Of a stretch of DNA of 64,000 bases, positions 27,276 through 36,800 are shown piece by piece (within the stretch, counting starts at the first letter, position 1; every line of letters starts with the position of its first letter). Where the stretch lies: the NCBI GenBank assembly GCA_017551675.1, contig JAFZLC010000010.1, positions 1 through 64,000 of the forward strand, written 5' to 3'. The translations under genes and the position numbers were made by a program. Origin of the DNA: Paludibacteraceae bacterium. Its GTDB lineage: Bacteria > Bacteroidota > Bacteroidia > Bacteroidales > Paludibacteraceae. The notes beneath the pieces are model-generated. The model saw nothing but the letters and a program-made list of their open reading frames with translations. It searched no databases and was not told where the DNA came from.

Positions 27276-28253
27276 CTAATATGTTATGGGATCATCATAA
27301 TCAACCAAAACAACCTTTACAGCTGGAATACGGCACAAAGCTCTCGTCTCTTCTGCATATTCATCCGTATAAACAACTGTCGAATGCCACAAGAATATCT
27401 CCAAATCAGAGAAATAGTTATTTAACAAAGTTGCCATTGTATGGTCACATCCAATGGCAGAAGGACCGACCGCCGTTATTCTTCCCAACGCATAATAATG
27501 CCATAAAAATTCACTATATGTCTGTGCAAATAAGTTGTCAATAGTTAAAATCGTATTAAACCCATGTGCTTTTACAATCTGAACCGAAGAAACATCAAAA
27601 TTTTCTATCCAAATTCTATCTTTAATACCATACTTTTGTGCAATAGCATCTATTTTTTCTGACGCCTCATCCGCATTAAAAATTGACAAGTTCTTAAAAT
27701 CAACCCAATACCAATTCTTAGTTGGATCTGGCAATGCTTCAAACCATTGTTCAAGTGTTACACATTTTATCGTATCCTCAATATTATGGCATACATACAG
27801 ATTACCTGTGCTACTTGAATAGTTAATGTCAAATTCTATTCCCTCGAACTTCAAACTCTTCTCTGCCGCCACTTTCGGATCATTTGCGCCATGACACCAT
27901 ATTTTAGACGACGGATATATATAATTAGGTTTTATATTGGGATTCTCATAAACATATACAGTATCTTTCATGCAGATAGTATCCACACGGAGTATCGTAT
28001 CATTGAAAACAACCACTTCTCGAATATAAAACGTATCTACAACAACTACATTTTCCATCTGGATAATCGTATCCTTTACATAAATAGTGTCATAAAGCAA
28101 CTTATAATCCGTTGAATGAACAGTATCAATAACTAGTATCGTATCATGAATAGGGTCCGGGCCAAACTCTCCCAACTCATCCCCCTTTTCGCAAGAAGAG
28201 AAATAAGCAATTGCACTCCAAAACACTATGAAAAAACAAAAAAAATTTTTCAT
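27276..28253 (-). CDS. Lipoprotein with GDPD-like domain on a Asp-Thr-rich stalk
   Basis: 325 residues. Lipoprotein signal peptide with Cys21 (AYFSSC) followed by EKGDELGE, an acidic run like the surface-export signals of Bacteroidota lipoproteins. Residues 35-103 are a beta-rich stalk in which DTI/DTV/DTF recurs about every 6-12 residues. Residues 117-325 resemble glycerophosphodiester phosphodiesterases or the related FAM151/menorin fold: His121 in CHGANDP, Glu140 and Asp142 in GIEFDI, His156 in VCHN, i.e. the two histidines and metal-binding ExD of GDPD. The HRG motif is altered to HGA. Possible substrates are phosphodiester-decorated glycans or lipids. The gene stands alone between the duplicated-domain unit and the divergent polymerase. 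Confidence 0.7.
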   Translation of the reverse strand: MKNFFCFFIVFWSAIAYFSSCEKGDELGEFGPDPIHDTILVIDTVHSTDYKLLYDTIYVKDTIIQMENVVVVDTFYIREVVVFNDTILRVDTICMKDTVYVYENPNIKPNYIYPSSKIWCHGANDPKVAAEKSLKFEGIEFDINYSSSTGNLYVCHNIEDTIKCVTLEQWFEALPDPTKNWYWVDFKNLSIFNADEASEKIDAIAQKYGIKDRIWIENFDVSSVQIVKAHGFNTILTIDNLFAQTYSEFLWHYYALGRITAVGPSAIGCDHTMATLLNNYFSDLEIFLWHSTVVYTDEYAEETRALCRIPAVKVVLVDYDDPITY

Positions 28254-28264
28254 CCTTATGTCAA

Positions 28265-28272
28265 CAAAAATA
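28265..28272 (-). promoter_or_regulatory. -7 box before the GDPD-like lipoprotein gene
   Basis: TATTTTTG on the minus strand fits TAnnTTTG and ends 11 bases before the ATG at 28253, implying a leader of only a few bases. No convincing -33 element. Confidence 0.35.
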
Positions 28273-28403
28273 TCCCAAATTTTCGACTGCTAATTTAAGT
28301 TATATTTTCGTAATTTGGCAACTTGTTCTAAATATTAGGTGGTATAACATAAAAAAAATTAATTAATCGGTACCCTTATAGATGTGCCCTTAATATTATT
28401 TTG

Positions 28404-28411
28404 TACTTTTG
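28404..28411 (+). promoter_or_regulatory. -7 box before the second polymerase gene
   Basis: TACTTTTG fits TAnnTTTG. It lies inside the longest open frame (from 28384) and thus argues for the downstream ATG at 28429, giving a leader of about ten bases. Confidence 0.4.
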
Positions 28412-28428
28412 TACAATATTTATGTGTT

Positions 28429-29625
28429 ATGGTATTTGTTCTAATCATATGGTGTCTCTTTATATTTGTGGTTGGCATGAGATGCTCCCACAACAATCTG
28501 TTTTCCCCTTCCGTTCTTACGGGTGCCATATGGGCCACAGCGTTGATTCTGTTTGTGGTGTTAGGACAGAAATTACCTCCGTTAAGCCTTAATTTTTACT
28601 TATGTAGTTTCTGTTGGATTTCTGGTCTCTCATTCAGTTCCCTTTGCGCGCAAGCTGCCACCTACAGAGACTCCAAGTTGGATCAGCCTGGCACTTTGAT
28701 TCGAAACATCTACTTAATTCTCTCCGTCATCTACTTTCCCAAATTAATTGCTTTTGCCAGAGCTGCCATCGCCAATGGTGCAAGTGGCAACTGGGCATGG
28801 GATCTTCGATTGGCTGCCATCGGACATGGTAGTGGTTTTGAAGAGGCTTTCGGCGGTTTGTTTGTTGTCATCTGGCAAGTCTCCTTCCTTATGGAGGCTC
28901 TCTGTTTTGAAAAGAAGAAATGGTGGCGATTTGCATTAATCACCTTCATATACGCATGTTTTGGTGCTGTCACAATGTCAAAAATCACATTTTTGAACAT
29001 GTTCCTCTTCAGCACCTCCATCTTTTATTTTAAAAAGAGGATATCTCTCAAACATCTTGTTGGAGGAATAAGCGTGTTGCTGGTTCTCTTTTTATCACTA
29101 CAATCCATCCGGCAAGCCATCAAGTTCTCCGATATGGACGACAACTTCTTTGTCACCTACATCGTCAGCAACCTTTCTGCCTTCGACACCCTAGAGCCTT
29201 GTTCGGCAGAACATTTCGGAGAAAACACTTTCCGCTTCGTCTACGCCTTTTTTAACGACATGGGCTGGTCGAACATCGAACCAGTGGATATCTTGCTTAA
29301 ATGGATAGAAAAACCTATCCAGACAAACACCTATACTGCCATGTATCCCTATTACGTGGACTTCGGTATAATCGGACTGATTCTATTCCCTCTCTTTATG
29401 GGTGCAATCTACGGATGGCTCTATAAGAAAGCTGAAATGGGTAGCAACTTCCACATCATCATCTATGCTTTCGTCATCAACATCATTTTCATGCAATATG
29501 CCGCAGACCTGTTCTTTACAAGTCTGTCTGGCAATCTGAAACTCTTCGTTTTCATTCTGATTCCTTTCTTATGTTCCAAACATAATTTATTAATCATCAA
29601 GGATAAAATAAAGGGCAATGACTGA
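28429..29625 (+). CDS. Wzy-type oligosaccharide repeat-unit polymerase
   Basis: 398 residues from the ATG at 28429, chosen because a TAnnTTTG promoter box (28404-28411) lies behind the alternative start at 28384. Ten or more hydrophobic helices; large periplasmic loops contain RQAIKFSDMDDNFFVTYIVS and NTYTAMYPYYVDFGIIG, the Y-x-D-F/Y-G pattern seen in O-antigen polymerases of the oligosaccharide repeat-unit type. It would polymerise lipid-linked repeats in the periplasm. Its 3' end overlaps the following GT2 gene by 8 bases, starting a four-gene plus-strand unit. The sequence is not related to the EpsG-like polymerase at 21418. Confidence 0.82.
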   Translation: MVFVLIIWCLFIFVVGMRCSHNNLFSPSVLTGAIWATALILFVVLGQKLPPLSLNFYLCSFCWISGLSFSSLCAQAATYRDSKLDQPGTLIRNIYLILSVIYFPKLIAFARAAIANGASGNWAWDLRLAAIGHGSGFEEAFGGLFVVIWQVSFLMEALCFEKKKWWRFALITFIYACFGAVTMSKITFLNMFLFSTSIFYFKKRISLKHLVGGISVLLVLFLSLQSIRQAIKFSDMDDNFFVTYIVSNLSAFDTLEPCSAEHFGENTFRFVYAFFNDMGWSNIEPVDILLKWIEKPIQTNTYTAMYPYYVDFGIIGLILFPLFMGAIYGWLYKKAEMGSNFHIIIYAFVINIIFMQYAADLFFTSLSGNLKLFVFILIPFLCSKHNLLIIKDKIKGND

Positions 29626-30460
29626 ATCGGTGAAAATACTAATCATACTTGTCCTTTATCGACAAAGTTTGGAGGAAAGCAGATCCTACCATAGTTTGAA
29701 GAAGAATCTGTCTCATCTTGCACAACCCCATCAGCTCATTTTGTTCAACAACTCTCCGGAACGTACCATCACACACTCCGACATAGAGGCCACTATTGTC
29801 AACGCCCAAGAAAACGGCATGTTGGCAAAAGCGTACAACCACGCACTAACTGTGGCACAACAAGAGCATTACGATTGGATCATGCTGTTCGATCAAGACA
29901 GTGAACCTGATGCGGATTACTTCAAACAGGTAAGCAAAGCAATCGAAACGGTCGGAAAGAACGTTGCTGCCATTGTCCCTCACATCATAAGTGACGGACA
30001 GGTCATATCTCCAAGCGAGTATAGCGCCATCGCAGGACCATTTGGCAGTGTGAAACCCGTCGAGCTACCAATAAAAAGCAATAAATACATCAATGCCATC
30101 AATTCATGTTCGGTCATTCGTACAGAATCAATCGCAAGCATTGGTGGATTTGACGAGCGATTCCCGCTCGACTATTTAGACTGTTGGTACTTTTACCAAT
30201 TTCACAAAAGGAAGTATGACATTGAGATTCTCGATGTCACAATACCCCACAATCTTTCCATCTTGTCACCCCTCAAAATGGGAGACAAGCGATATCGCGA
30301 TTACATGAAGTCTTGCGCAAGGTTTTCAAACAACACGCAATTCTCCCATCGCGTATTTTTCAAAATCAGAACACTCCTTCGTTGTGCGAAAATGTTATTT
30401 TTCCCACAGAGATGGGTGCTTCTAAAACCCACATTCGCAGCAATTTTTTATAAAGAATAG
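29618..30460 (+). CDS. Glycosyltransferase family 2, rhamnosyltransferase-like
   Basis: 280 residues of the GT-A fold. Seen: LILVLYRQSLEES at the start, the NNSPE acceptor loop, NGMLAKAYNHALTVA, and the donor/metal motif MLFDQDSEPDADYF (D-x-D type), then GFDERFPLDYLDCWYFYQ. This set matches the RfbN/WbbL-like rhamnosyltransferase branch of GT2; the donor sugar itself is not certain. No signal peptide; cytoplasmic or membrane-associated. Overlaps the polymerase gene by 8 bases and is followed after 5 bases by another GT2. Confidence 0.88.
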   Translation: MTESVKILIILVLYRQSLEESRSYHSLKKNLSHLAQPHQLILFNNSPERTITHSDIEATIVNAQENGMLAKAYNHALTVAQQEHYDWIMLFDQDSEPDADYFKQVSKAIETVGKNVAAIVPHIISDGQVISPSEYSAIAGPFGSVKPVELPIKSNKYINAINSCSVIRTESIASIGGFDERFPLDYLDCWYFYQFHKRKYDIEILDVTIPHNLSILSPLKMGDKRYRDYMKSCARFSNNTQFSHRVFFKIRTLLRCAKMLFFPQRWVLLKPTFAAIFYKE

Positions 30461-30465
30461 ATTAT

Positions 30466-31320
30466 ATGGCAAGTTCATCCATACTCCTTTCCACCTATAA
30501 TGGCGAAAAATATCTGGCCTGTCAGATTGATTCCATTTTAGCACAGACAGACTCAGATTGGACGTTACTGATCCGAGATGATGGTTCGTCAGACGGCACT
30601 TGCAATATCATAAACCAATACGTTCAATCACATCCAGATAAGATAAAACAGATAGATTCAAACAAGAATGTGGGTGTGGTTCGTTCTTTTGAAAGATTGC
30701 TTCAGGAGTGTGACACTGATTATATTTTCTTCTGCGACCAAGATGATTTCTGGTTGCCCAACAAAATAGAAACAAGCAAAAGGAAGATGATGGACCTTGA
30801 GGGAAAGAACCCACAAAAGGCAATCGGAATCTACACCGATTTAAAGGTGGTGGACGAAGAGTTACAGACAATCCATCCATCCTTTTGGGAATACTCCAAA
30901 ATAGCCCCCTCTTTGTTAACCACATTCGAAGATTTATGTGTGCATCCAGCAGCCACAGGATGTACCATGATGATAAATCGATTGGCCAAGGAGTGTGCTC
31001 TTCCCTTCTGCGAAGAGGTGAGGATGCATGACTCATGGATTATCCTATCTATTTTGAAGAGCGGAGGCGTTATCGACTACATTTCCTCTCCTACCATGCT
31101 ATACAGGCAACACAGAGGGAATGTGATAGGTGCGATAAACGAAAATGACTCCTACCTGAGTCATCGTATCAAAGGAATCAAATCAGTAATCAAGAGCAAT
31201 AAGGCTCAATGGCGCATGATAAAAAAATTAGGCTTTTCATCGCATATTCATTACCTGTGGCTGAAAATAAAATATCACTACAACTATTGCAGACTTCAAA
31301 AAAAGGACGATCAAAAATGA
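30466..31320 (+). CDS. Glycosyltransferase family 2
   Basis: 284 residues. N-terminal GT2 core: SILLSTYNGEKYLACQIDSI, IRDDGSSDGT (nucleotide-binding acidic pair), FFCDQDDFW (DxD-like), later MHDSWIILSILKSGG and a catalytic-loop region YRQHRGNVIGA. It is clearly paralogous to the GT2 at 32945-33655, sharing the same motif order. Probably adds a deoxyhexose or hexose to the repeat unit. Its stop overlaps the start of the next GT2 (ATGA), so the three plus-strand transferases are coupled. Confidence 0.9.
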   Translation: MASSSILLSTYNGEKYLACQIDSILAQTDSDWTLLIRDDGSSDGTCNIINQYVQSHPDKIKQIDSNKNVGVVRSFERLLQECDTDYIFFCDQDDFWLPNKIETSKRKMMDLEGKNPQKAIGIYTDLKVVDEELQTIHPSFWEYSKIAPSLLTTFEDLCVHPAATGCTMMINRLAKECALPFCEEVRMHDSWIILSILKSGGVIDYISSPTMLYRQHRGNVIGAINENDSYLSHRIKGIKSVIKSNKAQWRMIKKLGFSSHIHYLWLKIKYHYNYCRLQKKDDQK

Positions 31321-32114
31321 AAGTTTCAATTATAACAGCAACCTTTAATAGTGCGTCGACCATCAGAATGACAATTGAGAGCGTGGCAAGGCAAACGCAC
31401 AACGACATTGAGCACCTCATCATAGATGGAGGTTCCCAAGACAATACTGTTGAGATTGCGAAAGAATACCCTTCTGTCTCCTATATCATATCTGAACCTG
31501 ACAATGGATTGTACGAAGCCATTAACAAGGGAATAAGAGCCGCTAAGGGCGATATTATAGGCATACTTAACTCTGATGATTTCTTTGCCTCTGACACGAT
31601 TATAGAGACGATTGTAAACCAATTCTCCTCCACAGAGACAGAAGCCATCTATGGTGATGTATGCTACATCACGCATGACAAGCCATTCCTACCCATACGA
31701 TACTATAGCAGTAAATCATTCAATCCATGGAAGATGAAGTTTGGATTTATTCCAGCCCATCCCACATTCTATATGAAGAGGGAGAAATTTCAGGAGATTG
31801 GACTATATAATGAGAGTTACAAGATAGCATCAGATTTTGAGTTCCTACTGCGTTGTTTCTGTATTCATAAGATTAAATACCAATACATACCACAGACGAT
31901 GGTATATATGCGAATTGGAGGCATCAGCAACAAGAACTTCGCATCCCATAAAACCATATTTGCAGAGCACAAGAAAGCCTTGAAAGAGAATAACATCTAT
32001 TCCAATTCACTGTTTTTATGTCTGAGGTATCCTATTAAAATATTTGAAGTGGTGATTTTTCGGATAACAAAACTATTCAAGGGTAAGAAGGAGCAAGAAA
32101 TACATGTAGACTAA
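31317..32114 (+). CDS. Glycosyltransferase family 2, colanic-type (WcaE-like)
   Basis: 265 residues from the ATG at 31317, which overlaps the previous stop in an ATGA junction; an upstream in-frame ATG at 31209 would add 36 residues lying within the preceding gene. Motifs: SIITATFNSASTIRMTIESV, IIDGGSQDNTVEIA, ISEPDNGLYEAINKGIRAA, GILNSDDFFA and FIPAHPTFYMKREKF, the arrangement of the PLN/WcaE-like GT2 subgroup in which NSDD serves as the metal-binding DxD. It ends the plus-strand block, converging with the minus-strand GT2 pair 13 bases away. Confidence 0.9.
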   Translation: MKVSIITATFNSASTIRMTIESVARQTHNDIEHLIIDGGSQDNTVEIAKEYPSVSYIISEPDNGLYEAINKGIRAAKGDIIGILNSDDFFASDTIIETIVNQFSSTETEAIYGDVCYITHDKPFLPIRYYSSKSFNPWKMKFGFIPAHPTFYMKREKFQEIGLYNESYKIASDFEFLLRCFCIHKIKYQYIPQTMVYMRIGGISNKNFASHKTIFAEHKKALKENNIYSNSLFLCLRYPIKIFEVVIFRITKLFKGKKEQEIHVD

Positions 32115-32127
32115 TCAATCATCCAGA

Positions 32128-32943
32128 TTATTCAGATAATTCTGAAGCGTCTAATTTTTTGATAGTTTCTTGGTTGATTTTATCACGTTCCTTGTCACTA
32201 AACCAGCCCCATTTATTGAAATATTTGATGGCAGAAACCATGTGGACGAATAGCATCTTAAGCGATTTGGCAGAATCTCTATGGTAGATATGGATAGCTT
32301 TCACCAATGGATAATAAACAATGTCCATACCCTCTGAATGAACACGTCTAGAGAAATCCAAATCCTCACAATACATAAAATAGCGTTCGTCAAATAATCC
32401 TATCTTGTTAAATACCGAGGTACGAATCAACATAAAGCAGCCATATACCCACGGAGAGCTGAAAGGTTTCGTATATGACAATTTTGTATAGATATCCTTC
32501 GAAGAAGATGGCATCAAACGGCGTTTAATCAAAGTAGAAGGAGAAGGTATCAAACGGCATGAGTAAGCACGTTCTCCATTAGGTAGAAAAATGTCAGGAG
32601 AGATAAGTCCCACTTCCTGATTCTGTTCCATATAGTCATACAAAGCCTCCACGACACCCTCTTCAAAGAAGATGTCAGGATTTAAGACCAAATGGTATGA
32701 GGATTGACCCTCCGCCTTTTTCATCGCAATGTTATGACCCTTTCCAAAACCCAAGTTTTCCCCTTGAAAAGAGTACTCAATACGATCATCTTGAGGAACA
32801 AAAGATTTTGCCTCATCAGAAGGTGAATTATCAATCAAATACAATTTAACATCCATTCTAGTGTTTAAAAATGAATGAATCGCCCTCAACAATTCGTCTC
32901 TGTCGTTTTTGTATATAACTATAGATGCCGTTACCTGGTACAT
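32128..32943 (-). CDS. Glycosyltransferase family 2, rhamnosyltransferase-like
   Basis: 271 residues. TASIVIYKNDRDELLRAIHS opens the fold, then LIDNSPSDEAKSF, ENLGFGKGHNIAMK (the G-x-G-x-N helix of this subgroup), the donor motif LVLNPDIFFEEG, and MYCEDLDFSRRVHSEG, the ED-D-catalytic segment. These match the WbbL/RfbF-type GT2 enzymes that often use dTDP-rhamnose; no dTDP-rhamnose synthesis genes are in this window. The start follows the stop of the other minus-strand GT2 by 1 base, so they are one unit. Confidence 0.9.
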   Translation of the reverse strand: MYQVTASIVIYKNDRDELLRAIHSFLNTRMDVKLYLIDNSPSDEAKSFVPQDDRIEYSFQGENLGFGKGHNIAMKKAEGQSSYHLVLNPDIFFEEGVVEALYDYMEQNQEVGLISPDIFLPNGERAYSCRLIPSPSTLIKRRLMPSSSKDIYTKLSYTKPFSSPWVYGCFMLIRTSVFNKIGLFDERYFMYCEDLDFSRRVHSEGMDIVYYPLVKAIHIYHRDSAKSLKMLFVHMVSAIKYFNKWGWFSDKERDKINQETIKKLDASELSE

Positions 32944-32944
32944 A

Positions 32945-33655
32945 TCATTTCGAATGTTTAAAAATCGACGTCATCAAATGCCATCGATCTAAAAATTTGT
33001 CTTTCAATGGTCGCCGACTAGGTTCTGAGCAAGAAGATGCATTATCACCATGTCTGCGATATAAGATTAATGGTTTGTCAAAAAATAAAATCTTTTTCCT
33101 CCTATATTCCACGTTCAACGCAATCCATACATCATGCATAGGAATATTGGAAGGAAACGGAAGCACGTACGACAAAACATCACGTTTAAAAGCCATACAG
33201 CAACCAATATAAGTGTTTTTCATTAAATTTTTCACAAATCCACTTCCAGAATTAAGCAGTTTAAAGAAAGAAGGTTGCAACACTCGCTCGTCTGCATCCA
33301 CTACCTTACAATCAGAAACTACCAAATCATAATCTCTCAACAACAGCAGCATATCACACACCTTGTCATCTAACCAAATATCATCCTGATCTGCCAAAAA
33401 AATAAACTCACCTTTAGCATGCTTTAATGCATTCTCGAGATTATAAATCGGACTGTGAAATCTATTTCCTTTCAACACCTTAATCCTTTCATCCTGAAAA
33501 GATTCAATAATCGAAAGTGTTCCATCAGTTGAAGAATCATCAGATATTACAACTTCGTCCTCATCGCCCAACTGACGCAATATAGTTTCCATTTGTCTTC
33601 GTATGTACTTTTCCCCATTATAGGTGGCCATACATACGCTCACTCTACAATCCAT
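32945..33655 (-). CDS. Glycosyltransferase family 2
   Basis: 236 residues from the ATG at 33655 (MDCRVSVCMATYNGEKYI), the natural GT2 start; the frame extends nine codons further up to 33682 with low-complexity Leu codons. Motifs: ISDDSSTDGTLSII, FLADQDDIWLDDK, MHDVWIALNVEYRR and YRRHGDNAS. It shares all of these with the GT2 at 30466-31320 and is slightly shorter, suggesting duplication or a parallel acquisition with different acceptor. First gene of the two-gene minus-strand block. Confidence 0.9.
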   Translation of the reverse strand: MDCRVSVCMATYNGEKYIRRQMETILRQLGDEDEVVISDDSSTDGTLSIIESFQDERIKVLKGNRFHSPIYNLENALKHAKGEFIFLADQDDIWLDDKVCDMLLLLRDYDLVVSDCKVVDADERVLQPSFFKLLNSGSGFVKNLMKNTYIGCCMAFKRDVLSYVLPFPSNIPMHDVWIALNVEYRRKKILFFDKPLILYRRHGDNASSCSEPSRRPLKDKFLDRWHLMTSIFKHSK

Positions 33656-33782
33656 ATTCTCGCTTTCTAAAAGTAATAGCAAAAATAAGTTAAATTTCTG
33701 AATTAACCATCATTAAAATGCAATAAATGATATGCAACTCAGATAACTAACGAATTATTAGAGTGTTTCATTTTTTTTTATT

Positions 33783-33820
33783 AAAAAAAGGTGGCATTTT
33801 TAACCCCAAATGCCACCTTT
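33783..33820 (-). terminator. Intrinsic terminator of carB
   Basis: Perfect 13-bp inverted repeat: aaaggtggcattt (33787-33799) and aaatgccaccttt (33808-33820) with an 8-base loop. On the minus strand the hairpin is followed by a run of seven T. It begins 10 bases after the carB stop. Confidence 0.92.
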
Positions 33821-33830
33821 CGAGACAAGA

Positions 33831-36800
33831 TTAATACTCTTGCCAGCTCTTTATTTGGATATCCTGCTTTGGTTTTTCGCAGAATGCCTTAATAAATGCA
33901 CTTGCCAATCTTGCATTCGTCATCAACGGAATGTTATGATCGATTGCTGAACGACGGATCTTATATCCATTAGTCAACTCTCTCTTCGTATGGTTCTTTG
34001 GTATGTTAATTACCAAATCAACTTGATGTTCTTGCAACAAAGAGATGATGTTTACATTGTGATCATTCTCGTCTGGCCAGCTCACTGCAATTGCATTTAC
34101 ACCATGCTCTACCAAGAAGTTTCTTGTTCCTTCTGTAGCGAATATCTTATATCCGTGAGTGTCCAACAACTTGCATGCATCCAACAAATCTACCTTACCA
34201 CGGATATCTCCTGATGAAACTAAGATACCCTTCTCTGGTACATGGTAGCCTACAGATGTCAATGAGTTAATCAACGCCTCATCAAAGTCTGCTCCTAAGC
34301 ATCCTACCTCTCCTGTTGAAGACATATCCACACCTAAGATAGGGTCTGCCTTATGCAAACGTGCGAATGAGAATTGTGATGCCTTAACTCCGACATACTC
34401 AATATCGAATGTAGATGAATCTGGTTTCTCTACTGGAACATCCAACATAATCTTAGTGGCTGTCTCGATGAAGTTTCTCTTCAATATCTTAGAAACGAAT
34501 GGGAAACTACGTGATGAACGTAGGTTACACTCTATCACCTTAACGGCATTCTCTTTTGCCAAGTATTGAATGTTGAACGGACCACTGATGTTCAACTCCT
34601 TAGCAATCTTCTTACTTACTTTCTTAATCTGACGTACAGTCTCTAAATACAACTTCTGTGCTGGGAATACCAACGTTGCATCTCCTGAGTGAACTCCTGC
34701 GAACTCTACGTGCTCAGAGATAGCGTATTCGATAATCTCACCATTCTTTGCTACTGCATCAAACTCAATCTCCTTAGCATTCTGCAAGAATGAAGATACT
34801 ACCACTGGATACTCTTTTGACACCTTAGCTGCCATCTTCAAGAAGGTATCCATTTGCTCACGGTTGTAACATACATTCATCGCAGCTCCGGAAAGTACGT
34901 AAGATGGACGAATCAACACTGGGAAGCCTACCTCCTTGATGAAGTTGTCGATATCTTCTGAACTGGTCAACTCACCCCAACGTGGTTGGTCGATACCCAA
35001 CTGATCCAACATAGCGGAGAACTTATGACGGTTTTCTGCACGGTCGATGGATACTGGAGAGGTTCCTAATACAGGAACGTTCTGACGATACAACTTCATA
35101 GCCAAGTTGTTTGGAATCTGACCTCCTACAGAGACGATCACACCCTTAGGATTTTCCAAATCGATCACATCCAACACACGCTCGAAACTCAACTCATCGA
35201 AATAGAGTCTGTCGCACATATCATAGTCTGTTGACACTGTCTCTGGGTTGTAGTTGATCATGATAGACTTGTAACCCAACTTACGAGCTGTCTGAACTGC
35301 ATTTACTGAACACCAGTCGAACTCTACAGATGAACCGATTCTGTATGCACCAGAACCTAACACTACGATGTTCTTATCGTTTCTGTATGAATAATCGATG
35401 CTATGTTCGTCTGCACCGTATGTCATATACAAATAGTTGGTCAACTCTGGATGTTCAGAAGCGATAGTGTTGATACGACGAACAAACGGAGTGATACCTT
35501 GTTTCTTACGCAATGAACGTACACGAAGTGACTCCTTCTCCATATTGTTGGATGGGTTCTCTGTGTAACGTGCAATTTGGAAATCAGAGAATCCAAGGCG
35601 TTTTGCCTCTTTCATCACGTCAACAGGAATATCTTCGATCTTCTTGTATTGACCCAAAACTTTCGTATAGTCAACAATATTCTTCAACTTACCAATAAAC
35701 CACTTGTCGATTTTAGTAAGATCAACGATTTTCTCGATAGAATAGCCCTTCTCCAAAGCTGCAGCGATAGCGAAAATACGCATATCGGTTGGGTGAGACA
35801 ATTCTTTATCCAAATCATCGAATTCCAAATCGTGATTACCAACGAATCCGTGCATGCCCTGACCAATCATACGAAGACCCTTTTGCATGATCTCTTCGAA
35901 TGACTTACCGATTGACATGATTTCACCCACAGACTTCATGGATGAGTTGATCTCACGGTCAACGCCAATGAACTTAGACAAATCCCAACGAGGAATCTTA
36001 ACAATGATATAATCAACTGATGGAGCCACATAAGCAGAGTTTGGTGTACCCATCTCACCAATCTGGTCGAGTGAGTAACCCAACGCCAACTTAGCTGCAA
36101 CGAAAGCCAATGGATAACCAGAAGCCTTAGATGCCAAAGCTGATGAACGGCTCAAACGAGCGTTGATCTCAATAATACGATAATCGTTTGTTTCTGCATT
36201 GAATGCAAACTGAATATTACACTCACCAACGATTCCAATATGACGAACCACCTTCTTAGCAATCTCTTGCAATAGGCTGATTTGTTCTTCTGTCAATGAA
36301 ATGATAGGTGCCACAACGATACTCTCTCCTGTGTGGATTCCTAGTGGGTCGAAGTTCTCCATAGGAACAACCGTGAAGCAGTGATCGTTCTTATCACGAA
36401 TTACCTCAAACTCAATCTCTTTCCATCCCTTCAAAGACTCTTCTACAAGGATTTGCTTAGAGTGTGCAAGTGCGCTATCACATAGTTCAATGAACTCCTC
36501 TTCGTTAGCACAAATACCTGAACCAAGACCTCCCAATGCGTATGCAGAACGAACCATCACTGGATATCCTATTCTACGTGCTACAGCCAAAGCATCATCC
36601 ATATTCTCAACAGCTTGAGATACTGGAGTCTTAGCTTGAATCTCATTCAACTTCTTAACGAACAAGTCACGATCCTCTGTAATCATAATTGCGTCTACAG
36701 AAGTACCCAACACTTGTACGCCATACTTCTCCAATGTGCCTGAAAGATAAAGTTCAGTACCACAGTTTAAGGCAGTTTGACCACCGAAAGCTAACAAGAT

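Noticed and set aside
19049-33655. Whole glycan region as a phase-variable capsule locus
   Set aside because: No invertible promoter repeats, recombinase or UpxY/UpxZ-type regulators were found in the window.
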